Assembly: GCF_910594005.1 (NCBI RefSeq)
Contig: NC_057815.1
Span: 78,105,552-78,169,551 of the forward strand
Direction of reading: 5' to 3'
DNA from: Cervus elaphus
Taxonomy: Eukaryota; Chordata; Mammalia; Artiodactyla; Cervidae
DNA length: 64,000 bases
The notes under the pieces were generated by a model. The model saw only the letters and a program-made list of their open reading frames with translations. It did not search any database and was not told the DNA's origin. This document shows positions 10,449 through 23,215 of the stretch, piece after piece; within the stretch, counting starts at the first letter, position 1, and every line of letters starts with the position of its first letter. Made by a program: the position numbers and the translations under genes.

Positions 10449-11096
10449 ATGGGTTTCCTAGGGCTGCTGTAACATAATACCACACACTGGGTGGCTTTAA
10501 ACAACAGGAATGTATTCTCTTACACTTCTGGAGATCAGAAATTGGAGATTAAGGTGTCAGCTGGGCCATGCTTGCTCTGAGACCCTGGGGAGAGGTCTTT
10601 CTGGCTCATTCCTAGCTCCTGCTTGTGGCCACCAATCCTTGGCCTTCCCTGGTGTACTGGTGTACCACTGAAGTTTCTGCCTCCACTTTCAAATGTTCAA
10701 ATTTCCCTCTTACTATAAAGATGCTGGTCATGTTAGGTCCAGAGTCCACCCCACTTTAGTAGGACCTTGTTTTACTTAATTACATCTGCAACAACCCTAT
10801 TTCTAAATCAGGTCACATTCTGAAGTGACAGGGGTTAGGATTTCAACACATCTTTTGGGGGACTTAAGCCCTGGGCTTCCCAGGTAGTTCAATAGTAAAT
10901 AATCTGTCTCCAATTCAGGAGACGTGGGTTCTATCCGTGGGTCGGGAAGATCCTCTGGAGGAGGAAATGGCAACCCACTCCAGTATTCTTGCCTAGAAAA
11001 TTCCACGGACAGAGGAGCCTGGTGGGCTACAGTCCATGGAGTCACCTTAAAGAGTCAGACACGTCTAAGCACATGAGCAATTCAGCCCTAACACTA
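10449..11096 (-). mobile_element. MLT1-like MaLR LTR, split by a Bov-tA
   Basis: Antisense MaLR LTR motifs appear in order: cctagggctgctgtaacata, gggtggctttaaacaacagg, and aggattTCAACACAT-type sequence near 10840. After the SINE the end resumes as ttcagccctaacac. This is an old ERVL-related solo LTR fragment with no coding part. Confidence 0.8.
10873..11080 (+). mobile_element. Bov-tA SINE inside an MLT1 LTR
   Basis: Sense Bov-tA from gggcttcccaggtagttcaa to a tail containing aaagagtcagacacgtct. Flanking ttaagccct (10864-10872) and ttcagccct (11081-11089) are a 9-bp TSD with one difference. Confidence 0.92.
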
Positions 11097-11480
11097 CCCT
11101 CACGAGCTTATCAGAGCCGTAGCTGCCCTCTTTGCACCGTGTCAGCCCCAGGCTGAGGGAAACTCGGCTGACCAGGCCCACTGGATGGTTAATAACACTG
11201 GAGAAATGCCCACTGTGACAGGAACAGCCTCTTCTCTTTTTGTGGTTGTTGCTGAAATAGAGATTGGTTTAAGAAAAATGCTGTGGTTTTCACCAGGAAG
11301 TACCCCTAGCTGGAGCCCAGATGGAAGTGTTGCTCTATGGCAGTTAAATGGAGAGAAATTCTTGGTTTTACATCTGAAAATATCCTTGGGCCACCCATTT
11401 GCAATAGCACCTGCGTCTGGGTGGTAGAAGTGAGGGAAAGAGGAGGAGGGTCTGAGTCACTGCCCCTCCACCATCTACAG

Positions 11481-11754
11481 CAGGGGTTGGCCAACCTTTT
11501 CTGTAAAGAGTCAGAGGGCCATCTGGTCACTGTCACAACTACCCAGCTCTGCCAATGCGTGGAGAAAGCAGCTACAGATAATACTTAAACCCATGGGTGT
11601 GGCTGTGTTCCAATGAAACTTTATATGGACAGAGAAATTGGAACTGCATAGAAATTCTGCCCGCCATGAAATGCTATTTATCTTTTGATTGTTTTTCAAG
11701 CTTTCCATATAGAGGGCAGAATGTGTCCTGTGGGTCACAGCTTGCTGATCCCTG
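11481..11754. mobile_element. hAT-type non-autonomous DNA transposon
   Basis: The left end caggggttggccaacctttt and the right end gcttgctgatccctg are imperfect terminal inverted repeats. Flanks atctacag (11473-11480) and atctacaa (11755-11762) form the 8-bp TSD expected of hAT transposons. Internally ggctgtgttccaatgaaact is a familiar motif of this family. It has no transposase frame. Confidence 0.85.
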
Positions 11755-11867
11755 ATCTACAAATAGCACAATCCTCTACAAACAGAGGTTGTGTACTGTG
11801 TGTTCATCCATAGCACACCATTCTGTCATATCACCTGATTTCTCAATACAGCTTTACATTTTCACAG

Positions 11868-12012
11868 GATCATGTAACCTGATCCTCTTATCTACCCCGT
11901 TGCGAGGCACACTTGACATTATTCCCATTTCACCAATGAGAAAACAGACTCCAAGAAGTCAAGTGCTCAGTTAGCAAGTCGTAAAACCAGACTGTAACTT
12001 ATGTCTTCCAGC
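11868..12012 (-). mobile_element. MIR SINE
   Basis: Antisense MIR pattern: attattcccatttcaccaat, then gagaaaacagactccaag, then gtcaagtgctcagttagc. Confidence 0.65.
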
Positions 12013-12014
12013 TT

Positions 12015-13230
12015 CTTGTCTGGTCCCCCCGTGAATATTTCACATCACAGAACTATACTCCAAGTCAACTACTTCCCCACAGATATATGTACACACCCAC
12101 AACTCCCCAAGTCTGTATGTGTCATGCTTCAGATCACTTTTCCTAATCCTGCCACAATCAGGGGGTTGGTACAGTGCTGAGAACTCTCCTTGAGAATCCC
12201 AGCTTCCTACCTAAGACAGTCAGACATGACATTGACCTCACAGAAGGAAGGACAATGAGCAGCTGCCTACTGCTTCTTACTGTATCCACATACACTAAGA
12301 AGCAGAGTCTCGGGATCAACTGTGGACCAATTAGCTCCCAAAGCATCAACAGGCTGCACCTTTGGAGACAGAGTTCCTTCATCTCTGTCAAGAGCTGACA
12401 ACTAGACGCTTGTGAACTGAGAACGCAAGGTAAATGAGTGACCTTGGTTGGGGGGTGGGAGGGGTCGGGGCTTGCAGCAAATTGGATAACATTTGCTCCT
12501 TGCTCCACCCAAAGGAGGTAGATGCTACTCAGCTTTAGCCAACAGTTGCCAGATCTGGAAATCTCCTAATAATTTAATGATAGCATAAGAATTTTTCTTT
12601 TAAGAGTATCAGGTCGAAAGATATCACAGGCCATTGTGTGCAGCCTTTACCCTGAGGCTGGTCTCTAGACTTTGAGCAGCTGTTGCCATCTTGTAGTACA
12701 TAGAAGAAGATGATTCTCTTTCCTAACAACGCTCATTACTGGCAGCCAGAGAGGGGAGGATGCATGCACTTTTTTGAGAAACAAGCAACCACATGACCCT
12801 GAATAAAGCAGGATGGAAGCTAGGAGGCGTGGAAGCTTAGTCTTTGGAAATAGATAGAGACTGAATTATTCAAGACAGGTTCAGCCCAGGGCAGAAATAA
12901 AAAAATATATCCTTGCTGGGTCCTGATTCAGACTAAATTGAACTTGACGATCCCCTGTCACAAGACACCTTTGATGGAAATGAAGATGATAATCACAGAT
13001 GCCCTCCAACATGGTGATTGATAATGTTCCCTCTTCCAAATCGCAGCAATGTCCTTGAGTCCCAGGAAGGTGCCTGGCTTGGGTCCAACATCCAGACTCT
13101 GTCTGGATCCAGAGAAAGGCACTCGAGGCTGGATAGGTACCCTCTTCCCTGTTCACACTCTGTAGCACCTGGCAGGGTTCCATGTTTGCTGAGCAAGCGT
13201 GTGGAAATCAACACTATGGAATACCCATGC
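12015..13230. other. Unique sequence, no gene recognised
   Basis: I see no repeat and no exon in this stretch. A frame at 12158-12508 on the minus strand has no recognisable domain. Confidence 0.4.
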
Positions 13231-13231
13231 A

Positions 13232-13400
13232 CCAGGTATTTTATCTCATTTGATATTTGTAAAACAAAAAATAAGGAGGTACGTACTGCTATTATTCCTG
13301 TTTCATTCTAGGAGTTTAACTTTCTCAAGGTAAAAGAGCTACTGGGAAGTCAAACTAGAATGTGAATCCAGGTCTGAACCCAAAGCCTGCTCTTTCACTG
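13232..13400 (-). mobile_element. MIR SINE
   Basis: Antisense MIR: ctgctattattcctgtttca, with later gtgaatccaggtctgaaccc and a final ctgctctttcac. Confidence 0.7.
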
Positions 13401-13669
13401 AGATGTGAACGGCATTTGCAATTCAGATCCTAAAACATACATCTAGGGTGGCTGAGCTAGTATGGCTCCTTCATGGAAAGGAAGGGATGATGGGGAAAGA
13501 GAAAAGATGATGGCAACTGACAGGTGTGATTCCTTACAGGGCTGTCACCAAACAAGGCTGCAAGGCTGCTGCCACCTGGGGAGCTTGACCTACTCTACAT
13601 CTGAGCCCAACACAGAGCTAGGCCCCCCCATCACGTGCCTTCTAAGTATTCTTACATTCAAAAAAGCAT

Positions 13670-13890
13670 TACGAGTTTATGCTCTGAAGTCAGAAAGACT
13701 CAGGGGCCTCACCGCTTTCTCCTGAATTTATACAACTTATTTAACTTTGCCATCCTTTGATTTTCTCATCTGTACCTAAAGATAATAAAAGCACCTGTAC
13801 CTCACTGGGCTGCTGGGAGGATTAAATAATGAGTGTAAAACACTTATTAGCATGATGCTTGGCATAGAATCCTAGTTCAATACAATGTTG
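13670..13890 (+). mobile_element. MIR SINE
   Basis: Sense MIR: gattttctcatctgtaccta, gctgggaggattaaataatg and a 3' end with gcatgatgcttggcatag. Confidence 0.75.
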
Positions 13891-13914
13891 GCCATAGTCT
13901 GTTTGCTGGAACCT

Positions 13915-14095
13915 CTTGTTCTGAAACAATTACAGATTCACGGGAAGCTGCAAAAATCATACAGAAAGATCCTATATATTCTTCACCCAATTCTCCTAGA
14001 GGTTATGTCTTACCATACAATAGCTAAACTAAGAAACCAACACTGGAAAAGTATTACAGTTTTACGCCATTTTATCACATGTGTATATGGTTTAT
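13915..14095. mobile_element. Old L1-type fragment
   Basis: The strings caattacagattcacgggaa and ccattttatcacatgtgtat match a dispersed L1-related block. The orientation is not certain. Confidence 0.5.
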
Positions 14096-14127
14096 TTTTA
14101 TAATAGTAACTATTTTTTAACTATTAT

Positions 14128-14390
14128 GAGAGGCAGTATAGGGCTGTGGGTAGTGTGAAGCATCTAATGCCAGGCTGGATTTTCAGACTGATTTGGCCTT
14201 TCCCAGCTGTATGACCTTCAACAAGTTACTTCACTGCTCTGTGCCATGGGCCCCCTTCTCTGTAAAAGGGGAACAACAATAATAGTACTTCTCTGACTGG
14301 GTTACTAGGAGGATTAAATAACTTCATATATGTAAAATGCTTAAACAGTAGCAGGCAGGCACTTAATTAAAACTCCATGATTCTTTAAGC
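14128..14390 (+). mobile_element. MIR SINE, near full length
   Basis: Sense MIR from gaggcagtatagggctgtgg through ttcaacaagttacttcactg to ggaggattaaataacttcat. Confidence 0.85.
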
Positions 14391-15179
14391 TACTATTATG
14401 TTCACTAGCTTCACCATTCCTGGGAGCCAGGAAGGGAGTAGGGAGAATAATTTTGGTCTAACTTCTGTCTGTTGCAAGGCTCAGATCTTCTTTTCCTTTG
14501 TTTAATGGTCACGATGCTTTACAGAAGTGAGCCAAGGAAACACCAGGGGTCTGCTTTTGTTATTTTGGAATAAACCCACGTTGTAACTTGAAGAGAAAAC
14601 TCCAGGCCCCGTCCCGGGCCTGAGGAGCCTGCTTTTGGAAGGGCGGGGTCTCTGCTGGGGAGCCTCGGCTGACTCCAGGTTCACTGTTTTGGAGGGTAAG
14701 CTGGCAAGGGACGTGGGAGGCGCAGAGCCGGCAGAGGCCAGCGCCTGACCCTGGATTAACACCAACGCAGCGAGCTCTTGCTTGCTCTTAAAGACTCCTT
14801 CATCCATCTGAATGGTGGTCCCCTAGATGGACTTTACAGCTGAGCAGCACTGGCCCACCTCAGAGGAGACTGATGACACAAGACCTGATCCTGACCATGG
14901 GTCCCCTGGGAGGAGAACTGGTCCTGGCCACCAGGTCTGGCTTCAAGGTCACAGTTCCTAAGAGCGGACACGCCCTTATGCACTAGTATTAGAGCAATGA
15001 GGTAGAAAAGAGGAAGGAAACCACATACATTCAGCTGCATGGAGGGCTTCACCCCAAAACAGGCTGTTGCTAAGGGAGAAGGGATGACAACCATCATACT
15101 AACAGCTCCCACTTAGTAAGCACTCAGTTCTCAGGCCAATTTATGGTGTAATACCGTCTCCCCACCTTTTAATTTCTGT

Positions 15180-15410
15180 ATTAAAAATCTTTTTCAATTG
15201 AAGTATAGTTGTGGCACAATGTTATAGAAGTTACAGATGTACGAATTCACAGTTTTTAAGGGTTATACTTCATGTATAGTTATTATAAAATATTGGCTAT
15301 ATTTCACACATTGTACAATATATCCTCATAGTTTATTTTCCTACCTAATAGTTTGTACCTCTTACCCTTACCTCTATATTATCCCTCCCACCTTCCTATC
15401 TTATTGCAAG
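15180..15410 (-). mobile_element. L1 3' UTR fragment
   Basis: Antisense artiodactyl L1: ttcaattgaagtatagttgt at the start, and tatattatccctcccacc at the end. Confidence 0.7.
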
Positions 15411-15414
15411 AGAA

Positions 15415-15525
15415 CAGGAGGCTGGAGAGGCCAAGGTCACAGCTAAATATGCCACAGGGCCAGGACCCAAACCCAGGATCACAAACTCCCAGACTGGAGC
15501 TCTTAGCCACCAGGCTGTACTCCCT
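15415..15525 (-). mobile_element. MIR SINE
   Basis: Antisense MIR: gccaaggtcacagctaaat, then aggacccaaacccaggatc. Confidence 0.65.
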
Positions 15526-18500
15526 ATTTCATGACCACAGCTCCTCCTGGCTGGGCTCTCATTGTGTCCTTTATTAATGCTATGGTTCAGTTCTGGTTAA
15601 AGCCTTTCTACAATATTCTTATGCATCCACCCTTGCATTAACTAGTGCATTGAAATGGTTATACTACATCTTTAAAATGAATAAACAACAACAAAACAAT
15701 GCACACCTCATTTAGATAACATTAAGGAAAGGAAGAAGAATATTTTCTTTTCTGGCCAAGCAGGTCTCAGTCTACGATCTGAGAGGTACAAAGTTAGACC
15801 AGTGGCTTCGCAGAACCCCATTTCTGTCCTGGAATCCCATTAGATACATGGGTCAGTTCACATCAACTGTTCCTGGAGCTACACTGTGCAAATATGCCTT
15901 GAAACCTGCCTTGAAACGTTTCTGTCCTGGAAGTTCCTGCTTCTCCACTTCCAGCCTGCTCTCATCCTCCGTCCTTCTAGACTACACGAGGCGATGACGC
16001 CAGTGGAGAGAACTGAACCGGCAGCTTTGACCATCTACTTCCTGCCTGGGCCCCAGTCCCAGACTGCTGAGCCTTGCAGAGTGGACTGGGATGACTCACC
16101 TGCGCTCCATGCCGGCCCTGAACACGGCTCCACCCCACTCTTGCCCAGAGCCCCAGTCTGGGCCTGAACAGCAGATAAACAAACCATGGAGGCCTGATCG
16201 CATCCCACACTGACTCTTTACCTCAAAACCCAACGGGAAACATCAGATTCCATCATTTGGAATCTGTTTGGCTTGGAGCCACAACTGCATGCCTTACCCA
16301 AGATCTGAGTCGGAACAGGGCTGCAGCCCACAGGCTGAGGCTCAGCTCAGGAGAGCCCCAGAGGCAGGCATTATCCTCCTCACCCTCATGGGATCAGGGC
16401 TCTAAGTTATGACCAAAGAAAAGCTGGTGTGCCCAGTGGGGAATGTGCCACTCCTGCTGCGGGGACAGCACACACTAGACTTTCTCCAGAGCCGTTTAGT
16501 GAGGGAAAAACAATGGCAGGCCACAAGCTCCCCCTGAATCTTGGACATCGTTTTCCTTTTATTCTGCCTTCAAAGGGGGCTAAAAGAGCAACTGGATCTC
16601 AGATTTCTCGCCTGGAAATAACCACAGATGGCATGGGTACCAACCGCAGCCTTGGTTTCCATGAATATCCAGGTCCTCCGGAAGCCTTGATCCGCTAATG
16701 TGGATCCCAGCTCTCTGCATCCCTCTCTGCATCATTGTCATCTGCTACTAGCTGGCATGACCAGTTCTCCCTGGGCTTCTGGTTAAGGGCAGATGCTAAT
16801 TACACACAACAAGCGTAGGATTAACAATACATTTTGCTCTCCTTCCGTGTCTAGGATGCTAAAACTTACACCCCAGGTCTCCCTGTCAGGCGAGCAATGT
16901 GCACTAGTTCTATCGGCTGGACAAAACCCCATGATCATCTGCATAGGTGGGCAAGGCTGTGGTTAGGGAAGATGCCTGTCCTGCTGGAGACGGTACAGGG
17001 GGCCCCTGATGGGGGGTGGAGAAGGGAGATGCTGGACAAGCACTCCAAGCAAGGCCACCATCAAACATCTGAACAGAGACCTTTCTACATTTAGTTCAGC
17101 TACTCAATGAGCTTCTGGAAAATAGAAATGGCATCTGGGCCTTACCAATGTTGGGGGCTCAGAACTGACAACTCAGGGGTCAAAGCCCTTGTGTCTAAGC
17201 AGGGGCCTCTGAATGACCCCTCCAAATGGCCAAAGGCCCTCCAGTGAGAAAAACAGTACATTAAAATAGAAAACATTCAATGCTAAAGAGAGCCATGTCA
17301 AAAATCCTGACTCGGCGTGACTAACCATTCTCAAGACCACACTGCTGAAGGGTCCTGACCAATTTAAGAGTGTTTAAAAAGCACTTAAAATAGATCACCT
17401 TCCTGCTCCCCCAAACTTAATCAGTTATTCTTGGCTGTGAATAAAACCAATGGTGGGACTTACTTAAAGCTATACTTCATAATCCAGTTATTATTCTTAA
17501 GGGAAAATATTAATGCATAAAATCCTTCTTGGCTATATACCATGTGGAAAAAATATAGAGCAACAAGATTCTCCCGCGCATGCACACACACACACTCCCC
17601 CACCTCCCAACCCCCTTCCCCCTCCCCTGGCCCAAGCCTGCCATCTCATCTCTGCTCTATTGGCATGCACATCTGGATTATATAAATTTCAAGTACGGTT
17701 TTCAATATTAGTACCGCTTAGGGTTACAATACTTGACAAATCTCGAATGCCAGGACGTCAAATCAAATTAGCTTGACCAGCCACAGAAGCGAAGGGGTGA
17801 GAAGGATGGACGACTGGAGGACTGTAAAAACAAACAAGAGCTTGATCCACTGTTTCTTGCTGGGCTGGCGCAGAGGTTTCAGAGGTGACCTAACCAGCTT
17901 TCAGATCCAGGATCGTGGTGATGTGCATGTCTTACCGGAACAATCAGAGCAAGTCAGCAATGAGGCTCAGGGAGGCCTGAGGGTGGGGCGCGGGGGAAGG
18001 GGGGATCTGGTCATCCATCCTGATTTCCATGGTCTAGCACAGTGAGGACATTGACATTTTCAAATGATTCTTGTTAAAGCAGTTCCATTGTGAGGCAGTT
18101 TTGTGGATGAATGCTATCCCCCAAAGACACAAAGTATATGAAAAACACTTTTCAGGATAAATTGATGACTCCAGATCTTTCATAGTGCTCTAATCTCATA
18201 CTTCTGGATCAAGCTGGAACAGTTAGACCAAGGGCAGGCTCAGGAGATGCTCACTTATCTAAAAATATGTGTTTAAAGTTAAAGAAACTACTCGAATGAA
18301 TTGCCCTAATTAATCCAGTGTCTCATAAAGAGCATCTTCGAAATGTCAGACTTTACCTCTATCACTCAAGTTAAAGTCTTACCCCCGTTGGAGGCATCTC
18401 CTAGCAAGTCATGACCCTGCTATTTCAAGAGGGCCGTGGGTCAGTGAAATATTGAATATTTTATGATTAAATCTATAAGTGACCGGTTACCAAAACAAAA

Positions 18501-18995
18501 TACTTTTGCCAAGTACTTTTAATCCTACCACTTTCTAAATGTCTTATTTAAAAAATAACAGATTCTCCTTTCTTAATGTTCACATAATCGCTTGTTATAA
18601 ACTCTTGTAGGATAATTAGATATCTTCAGTGTTTTTACCTAGCCTCTAGGGATGCTAACATTAATAAAATGCCAAGAAGGAAAGGCCAAGCAATTCATTT
18701 CCCAAACATATTTGGCCGTGGAACCTTTTCCTGTGGTCTGTTTCACATGACCAGTATTCTGAGAATTACCCTGGGGATCAGTTGAGGCTGAAGTAAGTCC
18801 TCTACTTAATAATCATCATCCTAAGCTCACAGATAAGGAAACTAAAGCTGTCCAGTGTGCTGGCTTCCATTCTGATGCATTTAGGGAATGGCTGAGTGTC
18901 ATCAGGCCCCGTGGGACAGAACTATGTCTTCTCTCCGATTCCCTATAGCACCTTGCAGGGTCTGAGCTTGTCAGTAACATAGCTTACTGTCTGCT
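15525..18995. other. Repeat-free stretch, no gene recognised
   Basis: I recognise no interspersed repeat in about 3.4 kb, the longest such stretch here. It contains homeodomain-like and NKX-like motifs, for example gccctaattaatccag near 18305 and aagcacttaaaatag near 17380, and a grainyhead-like gaccggttacc near 18480. No frame has a recognisable domain. Confidence 0.4.
17981..18004 (+). other. G-quadruplex-prone run
   Basis: Four G runs of three or more with loops of one to three bases: GGG, GGGG, GGGGG and GGGGGG. It lies in the repeat-free stretch. Confidence 0.7.
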
Positions 18996-19214
18996 GTTTG
19001 TTGTTTACTCGCTAAGTTGTGTCTGACTTTTTTGCGACCCCATGGACTGTAGCCCACCAGGCTCCTCTGTCCATGGGATTTCCCAGGCAAGACTCCTGGT
19101 GTGGGTTGCCATTCCCTTCTTCCCAACCCTGGGGATCTTCCCCACCCAGGGATCAAACCCACCCCTCCTGCATTGGCAGGTGGCTTCTTTATTGCCGAGC
19201 CACCAGGGAAGCCC
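18996..19214 (-). mobile_element. Bov-tA SINE
   Basis: Antisense Bov-tA: tcgctaagttgtgtctgact at one end and gagccaccagggaagccc at the other. No clear TSD. Confidence 0.92.
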
Positions 19215-19744
19215 TCTAGGTCTCCCAAATTTCCAACATCCTTCTGGGAGTGGAGGTGGCCAAGGCACCTTCATGAGAACTAAATCACTATACGCACAAA
19301 GCCACGTGCTAGCATGTCCAAGCAGGAGACTGAACACCAACTAGGAAACCAGAGATGTGCTCCAAGCCAGGCTACCACAGAGAGGTTGGGAAGATGCCCA
19401 GTGATCTTGGCCACGATGGACACAGAATGGACTCCGAAGGCCACAGTGAACCTCCAGGGTGGTCTAATGTCTGATGCTGGTGTGTATATGAAAAGAGATC
19501 CAGAAAAGCGGCTCTACGGGTACAGCCGTGGGAGGTGGGAAAGGGTGCCTGTGTGCTGGTGTCCTGTTTTCCTTCCTGCGTCTGACAGTCACTGGGGAAA
19601 ACTAAACAGAAACCAGAAATCATCCTCCTACTTCAAAATGAAACCTGAAAATATGCAGGAACCACTTACTCAATGTGGTAGAATGAGCCTTACTGAGGCA
19701 CTATTCCACTCATCAGCATCGGTGCCACCGTTTCCTGAAAGCTC

Positions 19745-19915
19745 ACTGTGTCACAGGCTTTGCATGTGTTCTTTAATCCTTTATTCAATCCTGGGATGAG
19801 TCTCTTCTACCCCATTTTACAAATGAAGTAATGAGGCCAGCAAAGTCAGAGGTCCACAGATGGGGCAAAGTCAAAATGTGAAGCTGGGTTGATCTGGTAT
19901 CATAGCTTGAGCCTC
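19745..19915 (-). mobile_element. MIR SINE
   Basis: Antisense MIR: ctaccccattttacaaatga, then gaggccagcaaagtcagagg. Confidence 0.65.
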
Positions 19916-20074
19916 CCCTTCATCCATCCAATGAATATTTAGGAATCCCTATTAAGAGGGGGTTAAATGGATCAGACAGGGCTTCTGCTCTCAGGAAGAA
20001 AGAAGAGGTTAAGATGAAAGGCCCGAGGCAGACAGAGTCACTGGCAAACACTGATAAAGAAAATGCCTTCTGTA

Positions 20075-20270
20075 TCCAGTCACTATTCTAAATCTTTTTG
20101 TATAAATAAACTCATTTGATCCTCATGAAAACCCTATGAGGGTAGGTACTATTATTCCCATTGTACAGATGAGAACAGAATGGTTAAGAACCTGCCCAAG
20201 GTCACACAAACAGAAAGGATGGAGCTGGGATGGGACCCTGGCATGTGTGGGCTTGACCACTGCACTACTT
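20075..20270 (-). mobile_element. MIR SINE
   Basis: Well preserved antisense MIR: actcatttgatcctcatgaa, ggtaggtactattattccca and ctgcccaaggtcacacaaac. Confidence 0.88.
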
Positions 20271-20664
20271 GGCATAGCAAAGAGAGACCAGGGGCAAGCC
20301 TGGAGCTGAGCTGATGAGACTAGGTCAAGCTCCTGGACGTGGCTCTGCAGCCTGCCTGCTGGGCTGCTCTGGCTGCAGTCGTCCAGGTCAGAGAGGTGAC
20401 CCTGTGCCAGGTCAGAATGCCCTTCTCAAGCTTCAACCACCTGGCCCAGGGCCCTTCCTTCTCTCCCATTGCCTTGTCAGAAAGGCACAGCTCAATCATC
20501 TGTTGGCAGTGATTGTTTTTGCTCAGCCCTGTCCTAAGCCTTTTGACCTCGAGGCCCCTATTACTAATCTAACAGGCATGTCTGCCCACAGACAATGATC
20601 CATCAACCCTTACAGACTGGACTATGTTAAGCCCTCAATAAAAATGGGCAATTTAAGCACTTAC

Positions 20665-20795
20665 TATCCAGCCAGCTACTAAGGGGATACTTTCTATGTT
20701 ATTACTTCTAATCCTTACGATCACCCAATTTTACAAATAGGACCCTTAGGCTCAGAGAAGTAACTCGCCCAAGGGTGACCCAGGAGGCAAAATGC
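20665..20795 (-). mobile_element. MIR SINE
   Basis: Antisense MIR: aattttacaaataggaccct, then ggctcagagaagtaactcgc. Confidence 0.7.
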
Positions 20796-21577
20796 TAAGT
20801 AAAGAGCTTAGTGGACTTGTAATCCCTGGGAGATCCCACCACACAGGGCTGCTTTTCCCAAGGCATGCATGAAACCAACTACAGCAGAAAGGAGAAAATG
20901 GGAAAGGCCCTGGCAGTGACACGGATAAAGCAACACTGGAGAGGTTGCTTCCAGCCAGGAGGAGGTGGTGGCATTTAAGTGGTTGCAGCTGCCTCTCACA
21001 GGGCAACACGCTGGGTTGAACAGCTAAGTTCTCGGCACTCCAGGAACGAGACCCTCCACCCCAAACCACAGTCTCAGCTATGGCATGACACCCAGCAGAC
21101 TGCCTCCCACACCAGGAGTATGCACCGAGGTTCCGATGTCCCTTCTGCGTTCATCTGGCAGGAGATCTCCACCACCTGCTCCCTAGACAGCTCATCCTGG
21201 TTCTACCCAGGCTGCCTGGCAAATCCTTATCTGCCGCTTGGTATGGAGGCCACTCCCCTCTCCAGTGCTGGCTCCCAGCTCCGCCTTGGCTAGAAACCAC
21301 CTCTAGTTCCCCTTTTAGCACAGCTGCCCACACCCAAGCCTCAATCTCTTCTGGCTCCGGCTGAAATCCAGGGTGTGGCCCCAATATACATATGCAGCAT
21401 CATGCTTCCCACTCACTCCCAGGAGCCTCCATACCTCCCCTGGGCCTTTCTGTTGAGACTATCACCAATGCCTTGCCAACCAGACTTCGAATTCTAGCAC
21501 AGCCTTCTGCGGCTGCCTGATAGGTGGGCCACTGCACTGCAGAGCCCAGATAATTTGTTTTCTTCAGAAAACCCAAA
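20795..21577. other. Unique sequence, no gene recognised
   Basis: I recognise no repeat and no exon in this interval. Confidence 0.4.
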
Positions 21578-21727
21578 GAATCCCCTGTGGTCCAGTAGTT
21601 AGGTCTCCATGTGCTCACCTCCAAGGGCCCGGATTCGATCCCTGCTAGGGGAACTAAGATCCCACGCACTACAAGCTGTGTGGCCAAAAAAAGAAAAAAC
21701 ACTCAAGAAACAAACAAAAAAAAAAAG
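21578..21727 (+). mobile_element. CHR-type SINE
   Basis: Sense SINE from gaatcccctgtggtccagta through cccggattcgatccctgct to gtgtggccaaaaaaag, with an interrupted A-rich tail. Confidence 0.85.
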
Positions 21728-22143
21728 TGAGATGATTCCACAGCGAAGCTGCACCACATTGCTTTGGCATATTGATGGGTTATCACCTGACGTTGCCGTT
21801 AAGACACAAAGCTACATCCCAGGACGGAGTCAAGACTCTCAGTCCACCCTGTCATTCTTGGAGCACTGTCTTTCTTTTTATATTTATTTGAAAAGTTATT
21901 CTATATAAGTCATTAAGACCATGTGCAAATAAATAGCTACAGATGGCAATGCTGATATAACAGAAAACACTGTAAACGAAAATGCCCAGAAATAGGTGAT
22001 GAATTACATAAATTCATTATACAGAACATTCCATAAGAAATAATCCATAAGGTATTTAAAATGAATATATAGAAGAGCTCTATTTACTGACTTGGAAAGA
22101 TATTGCTAATTATTGAATTGAAAGCAGGTTATAAAGCTGAGTG

Positions 22144-22359
22144 AAAAAGTAAAAGTGTCAGTCGCTCAGTCGTGTCCGACTCTCTGTGACCCCATGGACT
22201 GTATCCCACCAGGCTCCTCTGTCCATGGGATTCTCCAGGCAAGAAAACAGGAGTGGGTTGCCATTCCCTTCTCCAGGGGATCTTCCCAATCCAGGGACGG
22301 AACCTGGGTCTCCAGCGTTGCAGGTGGATTCTTTACCATCTGAACCACCAGGGAAGCCC
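22144..22359 (-). mobile_element. Bov-tA SINE
   Basis: Antisense Bov-tA close to consensus: gtcagtcgctcagtcgtgtc at one end, aaccaccagggaagccc at the other. Confidence 0.95.
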
Positions 22360-23034
22360 AATTGTGTGGAAAATTAAAGAAATCTCTGTATATGAAACAA
22401 AGCTCTCAGTATGTGAATCAATATCTTGAAGATATAATCTCCAAACAATAAGAATACAGACGGTTTTATCTTCTTTTTTGATGACCCATATTTAAAAATT
22501 ATGTCTACATTAAACATATAGGCTGTACAATAAAATTATAAAAAATTTTGCTTTGATTCAAGAAGTAAGCAATATGTGTTCACTTAGCAAATGTACAAAT
22601 ATATACTGAGGAAAAAAAAAAAATCTCATAAATCCAAACTTCAAAGTTTCAAATTTGACCAAAGATAAGTAGTAGTAATTTAGGGCACAGATCAAGACAG
22701 AAAAACTGTCACTAAATACCAGCCAACCTAGAGGGTACCATCCAAGGAGGCTTGAGAGGACACTATTTTTCGGTCTTTCAATACCAAAATATTTCCTTGA
22801 GAATAAGGAGAGGCTGCTGCCAAGAAACTTAGTCCCACGGGCCCAAGACCCACATTTAGTTTCTTAGTCTTGGCAAACATGCTTTAAACTGGTTTTCTTG
22901 TTTCCTGACAAGGTCCTTCACCGGGCCAGAAGGAAGGGAGACTGTTTCACCAGCTGGCTTGATGGATGTTGTTGAGTTCTCTTACTTCTTGGCAAATCCA
23001 CAGGAGGGTTTCCCTATCAGATTCATGTCCTGGT

Positions 23035-23215
23035 ACAGAGTTTCTCAAAGTGCACTGTACGCTCAATCCTACGGGTCTTGTCACAACCCAGATTCTGATT
23101 CAGGAGGTCTGGGGTGGCGCCTGAGATTCTGCATTTCTAACAAGCTCCCAGGCTTGTTAGGGAGCTTGCAGTAATTGTTAAAAGGCTGCAACTGGTCCAG
23201 AGATCACGTTTGGAG
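23035..23215. mobile_element. MER5-like hAT fragment
   Basis: The strings gagtttctcaaagtgcactg and cagattctgattcaggaggt followed by ctggggtggcgcctgag match a common non-autonomous hAT-Charlie family. The exact subfamily is uncertain. Confidence 0.65.

Noticed and set aside
19314..19799. 161-residue plus-strand frame
   Set aside because: It has no recognisable domain or splice context, and its 3' part reads into an antisense MIR.
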